Below are positions 13,290-23,084 of a DNA stretch of 64,000 nt, in pieces. Source of the stretch: Sphagnum compactum (lineage: Eukaryota > Bryophyta > Sphagnopsida > Sphagnales); assembly GCA_965153455.1 (NCBI GenBank), contig OZ234503.1:8834157-8898156 (forward strand). The letters run 5' to 3'. Position numbers and translations under genes: made by a program. Below the pieces are notes generated by a model that was not told the origin of the DNA, did no database searches, and was given only the letters and a program-made list of their open reading frames with translations. Positions within the stretch are counted from its first letter, which is position 1. Each line of letters opens with the position of its first letter.

Positions 13290-13640
13290 TTTTTTCTTTG
13301 GACCCCTCCTACTTTCAAAGCTCATAACTTTCTTATTTTTTATTCATTTTAACAATTTAAAGTGTCATAGGAGCGCCATCTGAAGTCCTACAAATCACAT
13401 TGGAACTCTAATAGCAAAAAAATAACATAAAATGAACTTTCTGGGTGTTTTAAGAACCGGCCTTTGTAGTGTTCAATAGTTTTTTTTTTGAATTTTTGGA
13501 CCCCCTTTACTTTGGGGGGCCATAACTTTCTCATTTCTAATCTGTTTTCAACGATTCTTAGTGTGTTAGATGCGCCAAGAGGAGGGCTTCAAGTTTTGTT
13601 TGGACACCAAAAGCAATAGAGCCATCCCCTGGCTGGTATA
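13290..13640. repeat. Two diverged copies of a ~170-bp segment
   Basis: Copy one (about 13290-13465) and copy two (about 13485-13640) share the order GGACCCC..CTACTTT, CATAACTTTCT, AGTGT, GCGCCA. A third relative lies outside this element at about 56090-56260, with shared words CGGCCTTTGTAG, GGGGCCATAACTTT and TTTGAATT(T/C)TTG(G)A. This links the interior of the element to another locus. Confidence 0.6.
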
Positions 13641-14494
13641 CTTTAATACAGTAGTTGCATCTAATGTGCAACTAGGTTAGTTCATGAGGTTTGCAATGGA
13701 ATGTTTTAACCCATATCCTTTGGCTTCCAAGTCTATTTGGCTCAGTATATAACTATGAGCAATAGTTTATTGAAACCAAATACCAAGTGCCATTTGGGAT
13801 GAGTGAATGAAAAAAACTTGACCTTTACGAAATGGTCAAACCTAAAAATAAAATCGGATTATTCTGAACCTATTTATATAACCTAAGCCTAGCTATTTTT
13901 CAACCTACTTACATACCTAAATAAACCTACTTACTTAATAGGATTTAATTATTATCTACATACCTAGGCACCACATGTCAACATCTTATTAGCCATAAAT
14001 TGGATGACGTAGATTTCATTAATTAATATTTAAAAATTTAAAAATAGGTGAGAACGTGTCACCATAATGAACACGTGTCAAATGGTCAATGAACGTTCCA
14101 TGGTGTGCCATGTGTCATCATCGTAGTGGCAAAAATTTTAATGATTGAGATTAATCCAATTAATTTTTAATTTTGAAAACACAAAAAAATAAAATAATGA
14201 CACGTGTCCACAAGCTAGTTGTCTAATTTTTAAACATGTGTCATATTTTGATTAGTTGCATTGTAGTTGCAAGGAAAGTTGCACATAAGGTGCAACTCAT
14301 TTGGATTTGTATGTATGTATGAACATGTATACTAACATCGTATATACATGTTGCATACGTAGTGTCGCATGCAACTGCATGTCATGTGCAACTTGTCTTA
14401 TACAACTACACAAATTTGCAGTTGCATGTGTCGCATGCAATTGAATTTTAGTTGCAAACGACAGTTGCAAAACCCAAGATTTCTAGTAGTGTGA

Positions 14495-16518
14495 AGGGCT
14501 AGGGGTCGATAGGGGGAGCTAATGGGTGGTGTGTGGTTTGTTAAGATGGTATGGGGGTTTGGTGGGTGGTGCGTGGTTTACATAGGACGGGGGGTGGTGC
14601 ATGGGGTTGTGGTCGTGTATGAAAGGGAAAATGGGTGATGTGAACTATGAGGTTTGATGAGATGTGATAAACTAAGGGACATGGGGCATTTTGTGTCCAT
14701 GAGGAAAGAGGTTTATTAAGAGAGCAAATGCAAATAGGTCCCACATTTTAAAGATTGCCTATTTCAACACGATAATTTTAAACCTATAGAACCAACCACA
14801 TAAAACTAAATAGATCAAAAGGAAAATAATGAACCATCACAAACAGGCAAGTCATGTTTCAAAGGATAGCCAAACTTTAATTTTGCCATAATCTTTGACA
14901 CCATCACCCTTACTTTACTAGGTTTAACACAACCTATACACTTTTGAAAACTATTATGCAAGGATTAGGGGCCTAAAAACTTATAATCTTTTATTGTTTG
15001 GATTACCCAACTAAAGTAACACCCAACTTCAATGATAGAAGAACACCCTAAACTTAATTTTTTGCTTTAAAAAAAACCACCCCAAAAAACATTATTGGAG
15101 AATGAGTCAATGACTGGCCATTGTGTATTCACACCTTCACACTAACATCGCACTTTTTTTTTTCTTTTTCCTTTGCTATTTCTCCAGGACTCTGACAAAA
15201 ACTAAAAAACACCAAGATTGTGGCAAAATCTCTCTCTTTGTAATAGAAACCTTTTATTGTGTTTAATTTGTAGGTAATGACCAAATTCTTGATGATAACA
15301 AACTTTCTAGGCTTGATGAAAACGTTAAGAAAAACAAAAAACACAAAACACAAAACCCACCTCCCTTAACCTTTTCACCTTCTTGTCTTGTTGCATGTTG
15401 ATGTTGGTGCTACTATCATCATTATCCTCCTCCTTTGCTCCAAAAATTGGTTGTTTTCATATGCCCCATCGTGCCATGAAAATTTAGAGAGTAAATTTAC
15501 AACTAATCTTCCTAATGGAACTACAACTGGACTACCAACAAGGCCTCTTTTTATTGAAATGGAATTGGAATCCCTTTTTCCTTTTTCTTGAGGGCCCTCG
15601 ATTGTAAATTTTTCATGTCTATCTTTCTCTCTCCCTTTTTTTTGCATGGGAGTAACAAATGAACCCAAGGAAGCAACAACAATAGTGGTAGCAAAGCTAC
15701 TACCACCACTGCCATTGCCACTCAAATTGTAGCAAAACCCTCACTGCCATCTTTCCTAGATAATCTCTCCAAACCACTTGCATTTACACAAACTTTCTTT
15801 GCACAACAACAATGGTCCAAATTAGCTTGCAATTGAGGGTGATGAAGGCTCTTGTTATATACTACACAAGCTTATATTTTATCATTATTAAATTGAGTCA
15901 GTAATACAAAACCAAATTAATGTACAACAATACATCAGCAATATTATGTACTAGCAATAAAATTTAAGCTCTTGTCATACTAATGAAAGCGCCCATGCGA
16001 CACATAAGCTTTGATTAGTATGCCAAGTAATGCCCTACTATTAAGGCATTACCATGTACATAGTCCCAAGTTGTAGGAAGGAAAAGGATTTAACACTTGA
16101 AGCAATGAAGATAAATAAATAAATTCATCCCAAAGTAAATTATTGAGTGAATAAAAATGATAGCAATTAAACTTAAACCCATTTTTGAGCCATGAAGTAA
16201 AGACCAAATTTATTAGCATTTCATTTTGTCTAAAATATGAAACACAAATTTAATTACATATATCAAAAGTTTCACAACATTGTTGGATTAAGAAAATCTC
16301 ACATTGGACAATATTTCTTGGTGGTTCCCCAAGATCCCCCCAACGTTCCCAAAAAAAATTTCCAGGAATTCACCCATAACCAGGATTTTTTTTCTTTCAA
16401 TTTTGTGATATTGAAAAATTGGTGAAAATTTCCTATATATATAGCAAAATTAGTTTCAAATTTACAGTGGAAAAAAAATTCCCTAATTGGTAATGTATCT
16501 TGAATTATAAAATCGATA
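14495..16518. other. AT-rich non-coding DNA between CACTA and hAT elements
   Basis: No supported gene. A 116-codon minus frame at 15375-15725 and an overlapping plus frame show no recognisable motif. Direct repeats, terminal repeats and RNA signatures were not seen. Confidence 0.45.
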
Positions 16519-16526
16519 GTGATAGC

Positions 16527-18963
16527 CAGGCCTCTCTATCTACGGAACAATCCCTATGTTCCGTTTTTCAATAAAATACGGCGCGCTACAGAAATAAAAT
16601 ACGGAATATACGGAATTTATTCAGAAATCTCTTCTATCATTGGCTTTCATTGCTAATTCTTCAGCAAAGAGCGAATCTGACGGCAGTGTAAGATCCCTTC
16701 AAGTGAAAAAGGAGTAATATTCGATCGGTGTAGATCCTTTTCCCATTTCAAAACTGAGAAATCGCTTTCAACGGTGGCCGTGTTGGGGAAAGGAGAAGCC
16801 AAGCCCCCACAGAACTCCATCAGCTCAGGAAACCGGTCCTTAATGGATGGGGTCTTCCAAGCGTCACTGAAGTCTGTCTGCTCACTATGACGAGCCAAGG
16901 CAGTTTGGAGCCTTGGCTCCTTGCTGATGGCATTCAGAAGCTTCTAGTGATGATCCACAATCAAATCAATGGAATTTTGAGTCAAGGAAAGCGACAGTCG
17001 ATCGTGGAATTTTAGGACTAACTGAACGACGTCGCGTGGTTTCAACGCTAGTAGTTCGTGCGACAAGCAAGGAGGCATGCCATCGATACTGGCGTCGTTC
17101 ACTTCGTCGCGCAAAGCCTCGACTGAGCTCAACCCGTTGACGATCGACAAAAGGATTTCGCCAACAGCATCCAAAATTTCAATGCGTTCTTCTGGCTCTA
17201 GCGCATCAAGAATTTGGCTAGCGAAGATGCCCTGATCTTGAATGAATCCCCTTAGGTCAGCGTAACTGACCTGCCTCTCCCCAATAACGACGACGTCCTG
17301 CACGGCCGGTAAAGTGTCATCATCAGGAGTGAGTTCCACGAAAGCAAAACGCTGTAAAGGATCCAGCAGTGATTGAATGGCAGCCGTTTGCTGCTGTAAA
17401 GTCACCCGCCGGCCTTGCAAGCTCTCGACGCACTCACTAACGTACGTTGAGATCTCGCTAATGACAGAGATCAAGATCCAGAAAGCAGGAGTTGGAAGCT
17501 GGTCAAAACGATCGGATGGTTCCATTTCAGCAAAGTATGTTACAATTTCCTCAACCAGAAATCGAGCAACGCGCGACATAGAAGCCCACCGAGTGGCTGA
17601 AAGGTTCGGATAGATGGCTTGCATTTCCTCAACGAGGTTCTTCTGGCGCCTCAAGAACGAAATAATGGAGGTAAGCGTCTTGTAAAAGTTACAACCTACT
17701 CGCTTGTAAACCTTCTGCATAATGATGTCTATTTGATGCAACAGACACCACACTCGCATGAAGTTTGGCTTCACAACGTTTTGGATCCGTGTCACAACTC
17801 TAGAAAGACGCCCAGTCATATTTGCTGCCCCGTCCGTAGAGCAACCAATCAACTTGTCTTTCCATAAAGGACAGACTGCGTCAAACAGTTTCTCAAACAT
17901 CTCGAATGTGGCCAAGCCAGTGTGCCGACCGGTAAATGGGAGAGTAATCAGATGAAGGTTTTCCAGAGCAGAGTCCTGATAGTACCGAATGCGAACATCA
18001 ACCCAAGAGGTTTGCTGAAGGTCGGTTGACGCGTCAAACACCACTGAAAGCACCCATTTGCTGCATAGAACTTGCGAAATGTGTTCAATCGAAAGGGCAC
18101 ATGCAACTCTGGCGTAGGAAGCAACCAAGTAATCGCTGCAAGCGCCGAGCTTTGGAATGTCGCAAACCTCTTTTGCATCATGAATTGCATCTGCAGCCAT
18201 GGCAAACGACATTCCACGTCCAACATAACGCGTCGCTAGCAAGAATTGCTTTGACTTGGTGATCTCTACGAGATAGCTACCGTCTTCCTTCCGTTTAAAA
18301 AGAGACAATGCGTTTTCACGTGTTTGCCCTTCCATGTTGGTTGGATGCTAGAGCATGTCGCCAATCACAACATCAACGATGCTGCTGCTGACGGTCAATG
18401 TGATAGCTTCAGATCGGGGCTCGATGTAATGGCATATAGTTTCAGCGTGCTTGACAGCCACGTCGAAATATTTCGATTTCTCCTGATGTGCCAGCCATTG
18501 GTATTATTCCCATCGAGTTTTGTGATTCAGGCGAAGGTGCTGCGTGTAATTATCGGTTCGAAATGGAGGTCCTTCGAACGTCCAAGTCATCAACAATTTT
18601 TTAGAAGAGCCTTCGCGACCAAAGCATATGCAAAATTGGCAACGGACAGCAACAACTTCAGAAGACATCGGGTCACGGGCTGTAATGGAAAGTCCATATT
18701 GTATGGCGTGTTTCGTCTGGAAGGGCGTCTTGCGAGCTCCAGCTCTGCAGGGACGTTTCGGAGCAGGATCAGACGTCTCCATCGATCGAGCAAGAATGCA
18801 GTAAATGGCAAGGGAACGTCGTTTGGTGATCCGGAAATGCGCCACGGACTTTCAAAACTGAAATAAAGTTTTTTTTTTATACCGTTAAAAAACGGCACCC
18901 TACGAAAATGAAATACGGAACTTACGGATTCTATTAATAGATTTCCGTATATAGAGAGGCCTT
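16527..18963 (-). mobile_element. hAT DNA transposon, near-complete, 8-bp target duplication
   Basis: The flanks GTGATAGC (16519-16526) and GTGATAGC (18964-18971) are an exact 8-bp target duplication, the hAT hallmark. The left end CAGGCCTCTCTATCTACGGA and the right end, reverse-complemented, AAGGCCTCTCTATATACGGA match at 18 of 20 positions. Behind both ends lie repeated TACGGAA/TTCCGTA words, likely transposase binding sites. The 2437-bp element encodes one transposase frame on the minus strand. It is visibly GC-richer than the AT-rich host DNA on either side. The intact duplication and near-open frame make it the youngest-looking insertion in the window. Its protein motifs resemble hAT transposases I know from oomycete genomes; this is memory, not a search. 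Confidence 0.93.
16653..18845 (-). pseudogene. hAT transposase, 730-codon frame interrupted by three in-frame stops
   Basis: One minus-strand frame runs from 18845 to 16653 and is interrupted only by TAA at 18506-18504, TAG at 18350-18348 and TAG at 16946-16944. The N-terminal piece (18845-18504) carries a BED-like zinc finger: a CQFC pair, then a histidine pair in QHLRLNH. The large central piece (18335-16944, 463 codons) carries the RNase H-like core: first acidic motif 'VVFDASTD', second 'GCSTDGAANMTG', the hAT CxxH motif 'CLLHQIDI' and the RW motif 'SATRWAS'. The C-terminal piece (from 16943) has 'VESDFSVLKWEKD', the hAT dimerisation segment with the probable catalytic glutamate. All three stops would revert to glutamine codons by a single T-to-C change. 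As drawn it cannot make a full-length protein, so it is probably dead. Confidence 0.88.
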
Positions 18964-18971
18964 GTGATAGC

Positions 18972-20880
18972 TGATTCTGTTACATATTACGCCACCACAT
19001 ATTTTATCATTACTTACCTACCTATGAAACTATATTACAAATATTTAGTACCTACCTACCCACATACAGAGTCCTTTACAGCAAGGAACATCAAAGTTCC
19101 CAAAGTTCCCCAAAATCACCTTGTTGCCTTTGCTACGAAAGGATAGGCAATACCAAGGTTTTCCTTTTTCTTTTTCTTTTGTGATGTAGGTGAGGTGGCG
19201 ATCATCCTTAAGGAAATTTAGCCAAATTTGGCCACAAAAAAATATGAAATTAAAACCCTTTCAACGTCCTTCACATGTTTGCCTATATGCTAGAACCTAA
19301 TAGAGAATTTTGGCGATTTTGTAAGAATGCATTTTAATATTTTTAAAAAAATTCTATGGAAGGATAAGTAGGGTAAAGAGGACCATCACCAAACACAGGC
19401 CAATCACTGAACATCCATTTAATGTGACAATGAGCCTATGTGCGAATAGAACAGTTATTATGGGCGTTCTCCTTTTAGCCTATCACCAAATGCTTGGTTC
19501 AAAATAATTTTGTTCTAAGCTTTTCATATTGTTGACCACCCATCAAGTTTTAATGTTCGGTTTTTGGGATTTTGGTGGTTGTGTTTGTAAAAAGTTTGAA
19601 TAAATTTACAAGGGACCCGTTTGGTGATGGGTGATTAGTTGAATTTCATTAGGGAAAAGGGGAAACATAAAATATTTTCAATGTTTGGTTATAGAGAAAA
19701 ATTAGGCCAATTTTACAAGACCTTCATGTTTAGTGTGGAAATAAAAGCTTGACGATAACAATTGGAGTAAACATTACAAGGAGAAACGGTTTGGTGATGG
19801 GGTTTGCAAGTTATGGTAAATAGCACACAATTGTCCATATACAAGGTTTAGGGTTTACATGAATCCAATGGATATTCAAATGCTTTACAATAATTGGGGA
19901 ATCCCTTCTACTTTCTCCCCAATTTTGTGTACATCCCATTCCCACCAAAAAGTACAACCACCAAATTCATAAGGTAATGCTTCAAGTCTACATACACAAT
20001 TCATTCTTAAAAAAATACAAGCAAAACTTAGATAGTATGTCAAAGCTTCCAATTTGTGAGAGAGTTAGCCTCAAATCATTCATCAAAGTTTTGAAAGCAT
20101 ATGGGCTAGAATAGCAAAGGCCAAGTAACATAAAAGGATTAAAGAGTTTTAGATCAGAAACATAAGTCCTAGTAGATCAACAAGAACAAATTTGCAACTT
20201 GCAGTAGCCAAAGAAGAGCCTTTAGAGCTATATCAGGAAACTACACATGTTAGGTTAACCAAAGAGGAGCTATAAGAACATGATCATCAACAATCAAATC
20301 CTAGTGTTGTCAAAGAAGAGAAAAAACTAAGATTCAAGGGTGGATTTAAGGAGGCATCTAGAAAAGGATGCAATAGATGAACTTTACAATAAAAAATTCA
20401 CGAAGTTTTTGTACTACTACTAGATATAGAGTTCTATAATTCCTGGGTACAATATAGGTAGCCATAAAAGAAGTAGATTTCTTCAAGCTCCCATAAGTCC
20501 TAGTTTGTTATACACACTTATTGCTTGCACAAAAATAATTGATCAAAATTTAGTATGGTAACATTTTGACGACTTCTATGCATTGATCACAAGTTCCAAA
20601 CAATTAGAGGCATATGCATTTCACACTTACCTTGATCTTTCACATTTTCTTTAAAGTTGGTCAAAATACATAAGATTTAGGTTTGTACCTCTTGTAAGGC
20701 CAAACCAAACACCACCAACTTGTTGGAGGTTGGGGCTTGGGGGTTCGAAATCATGATGGTGTTGAATGTGCCTTATAAGAGGCAAAGTGGATTGGATGAT
20801 TAACCTAACTAGGACAAGGAGAATGTCTCACCATCTTCTGGATCATAAGAACTAGCAACAAAACAATGAAGAGTCAACAG
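18972..20880. other. AT-rich DNA, no gene; contains a dispersed repeat copy
   Basis: Apart from the dispersed repeat copy at 19156-19340 there is nothing I can name. The word (G)TTTGGTGATG, or its complement CATCACCAAAC, occurs at about 19385, 19618 and 19790, and again near 25.8-25.9 kb. That hints at further old repeat copies. Confidence 0.4.
19156..19340 (+). repeat. Dispersed repeat, copy 1 (partner upstream of the PDIL5-1-like gene)
   Basis: This shares about 180 bp with 26262-26438. Conserved blocks include ATCATCCTTAAGGAA, TTTAGCCAAATTTGG, CATCCTTCACAT/CGTCCTTCACAT, CTAGAACC(T/C)AATAGA and TGGCGATTTT. By eye the copies are roughly three-quarters identical with small indels. The family is not identified. 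Confidence 0.75.
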
Positions 20881-22790
20881 ATCCAATCGTATTAGCACTA
20901 GAGGCAAATGGAGCACCCAGGCATTAAAGGAGGCCATGGATGCAGTTGAGAGAGGGATAATTTCATTGAGGAAAGCAAGTAGGCACTTGAACATACCATT
21001 AACCTCGATGTTTAATCATTTGTATGGAAAAACAAGATCCAAAAAAATAGGACCAGTAGGTGTACTAATAGTTAAAAAGATCAGGCAATGGTTTCTTGGG
21101 TTTTGGCTATGCAAAATGTTGGGCTATCAATAAGCCTACAACAATTGAAGATGAAAATGGCAAAACCAACCCAAACAAAGCCAACACCTTTCAAAGGAAG
21201 GAGTACCAGGGAATTATTTGTGGTGCTGGTTTAAGCCTAGACATCCTGAACTTAACATTCATTAAGCTAAAAGATTGGATATTAGTAAAGTTCAAGGATT
21301 GATAATCCAGTCATGCTAGACTTTTTACCAAAACTTGAAGTCCCTATACAACAAGCCCAATTATGTTTTAAATCATATCCGGAGTTCTAATGAAACAAGC
21401 ATCCAAGCAAGAAGATAGGCAAGAATTAGGGTTTTGGCAAGACAAGGTTTTCAGCAGGTGTATAACACCATTCCCAAGTTTAGGGAATGGTTGACTATTA
21501 ATTGTGTTGTTAATGCAATTGGGACAACATTGCCATGATTTTACATTTTCAGAGGAAAGAGGATACAAAATGACTACATTCAACTTTGTAAACCAAGGAC
21601 CTGTATGGCTATGTAATCAAAAGCATGAATGACTACATTTATTTTCAAAGATTTCCTCTCTTTCTTCAAGAGGTCAATACAGGTGGTGTCTCTTTCACAA
21701 ATAGGCATTTGTTCATTTTTTATGGCCATGGATCCCATGTCACCCTTGAAGCAATTGAGCAAACACAAGCATTTGGGTTGGATATGGTTACATTACCTTC
21801 ACATACATCCCATGCATTGTAGCCTTTGGACGTAACTTGCTTCAAACCTTTCAAAATTACTTTCAGAAAGGAAAGAGACACAATAATGATCAATAGGAAT
21901 TATATAAATCCAGACAATAGAGGTTTGGTAGGATGGGTGGACAAAGCATTAGACTAAGCATTCTCAAGAAAAAATATCATCTCAAGGTTCAAAAGTACAG
22001 GGATTTGGCCGTTGGACCTTAAAGCAATGGATGAAAAATAAAACCTACTAGCTTACTATATATAGTAGTGAATTAGACCAGAGGAGCAAGATGATGATTA
22101 TCAATCACATCAAGGGGAGGATAGGGAGACAGAATGGGCAAAACAAAATGTTGCAAAAGAGCTAATCAATATAGCTTCAACTATAGAACCTACAACTCAT
22201 GAATCTATGCAATAATGTGGTTCAAGATCAGCCTAAGTATTATGTGGACATGCCTATAGTTTTTACAATCATTAACCTTGAATCTATCTCTCTAACAAAA
22301 AAATTGGTTGAAACCTTGGAACTGTTTTCAATAGGTGTGAGAGAAGAGTGTAGAATCCAGAAACTCAAAAAACATTAGCAAGCAATAACTTGTTGTCATT
22401 ACCACATCTCCCTACAAGGAGGATTAGTGGAAGAGAACCATTAGTTGATTATTCATAGAGTCATGTTGTACTTCAGAAGAATATTTGACCATTATGCAAC
22501 AAAAGGCAATGGAGAGGGAGGTAGCCAAACTAATCAGAGAAACAAAAAGGAAGAAGAAGCAAAACAAGCAGGCTAGAAAAGCAACAACAACAATGACTGC
22601 AATAGAACGAGTAACTGAAAGGGAACTTATAAAACAACGAATTAACTTCATTATAGTTTGGTCATTTATAACAATTAAAGAAGCACAAGATAAATTTCAC
22701 CACAATTTCAAAAAGGGAATGCAAGCCCACCCTCTTGGATACATAAGTGTGAACTTGGTTGGACAATAAATCTTCAGAAATAGGCCCAAC
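20880..22790 (+). pseudogene. Decayed Pogo-like (Tc1/mariner superfamily) DDE transposase
   Basis: Plus-strand fragments line up in order. At about 20895-21060, 'KEAMDAVERGIISLRKASRH' followed by a FNHLYGKT-type segment is a psq/CENP-B-like helix-turn-helix. At about 21690-21850, 'FYGHGSHVTLEAIEQ' and 'TLPSHTSHAL', a stop, then 'PLDVTCFKPFK' match the DDE_1 endonuclease core (the second aspartate is replaced by Y in 'FYGHGSH'). At about 22415-22650, 'REPLVDYS' and a lysine/arginine-rich helix match the C-terminal tail seen in plant members. Stops and frameshifts separate all pieces and part of the catalytic core is not readable. Terminal repeats and a TA duplication were not located. It is non-functional. 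Confidence 0.72.
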
Positions 22791-23084
22791 AATAAGCTAG
22801 GGCTTGAATGCAAAAGAGGAAGGTAATTATAACATATTTGCAACAACTTGATGAAATAAACAATTAAGAGGAATAAACTGGAGGGTAGGGCTTGGTGTTT
22901 AGTGAATTAGGACAAAACAATAAAAAATTGGGGGATAAGCTTAAAACTAATGCAATAATAAGCACAACCATGGCATGAGGGTTGAATAAAAGTTACAGGA
23001 ATAACAACTTAGTGGTTCGACCACCAATAGGAACTCCATAGTTCCAAGTTCAACAACATTAGGTGAAAACCATCAGCAACACAA

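Larger units (their letters stand above)
11820..14491. mobile_element. Non-autonomous CACTA (CMC/EnSpm) element with 3-bp target duplication TGA
   Basis: The left end reads CACTACTAAAAATCTTG and the right end, reverse-complemented, reads CACTACTAGAAATCTTG, a 16/17 match beginning with the diagnostic CACTA. The flanks are TGA at 11817-11819 and TGA at 14492-14494, the 3-bp duplication typical of the superfamily. Subterminal copies of TTGCAACT/GCAACTA occur in both ends (about 11838-11975 and 14270-14470), as expected of transposase binding sites. The 2.67-kb interior has no transposase. It holds an AT-rich minisatellite (12.11-12.84 kb), very AT-rich DNA (12.84-13.25 kb) and two diverged copies of a ~170-bp segment (13.29-13.64 kb). 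It must rely on a transposase encoded elsewhere. Confidence 0.88.

Noticed and set aside
15375-15725. 116-codon minus-strand frame
   Set aside because: No domain, no homologue I recognise, and an overlapping opposite frame of similar quality.
18324-18866. 180-codon plus-strand frame in the hAT element
   Set aside because: Antisense to the N-terminal part of the transposase, whose zinc-finger and core motifs are on the minus strand.
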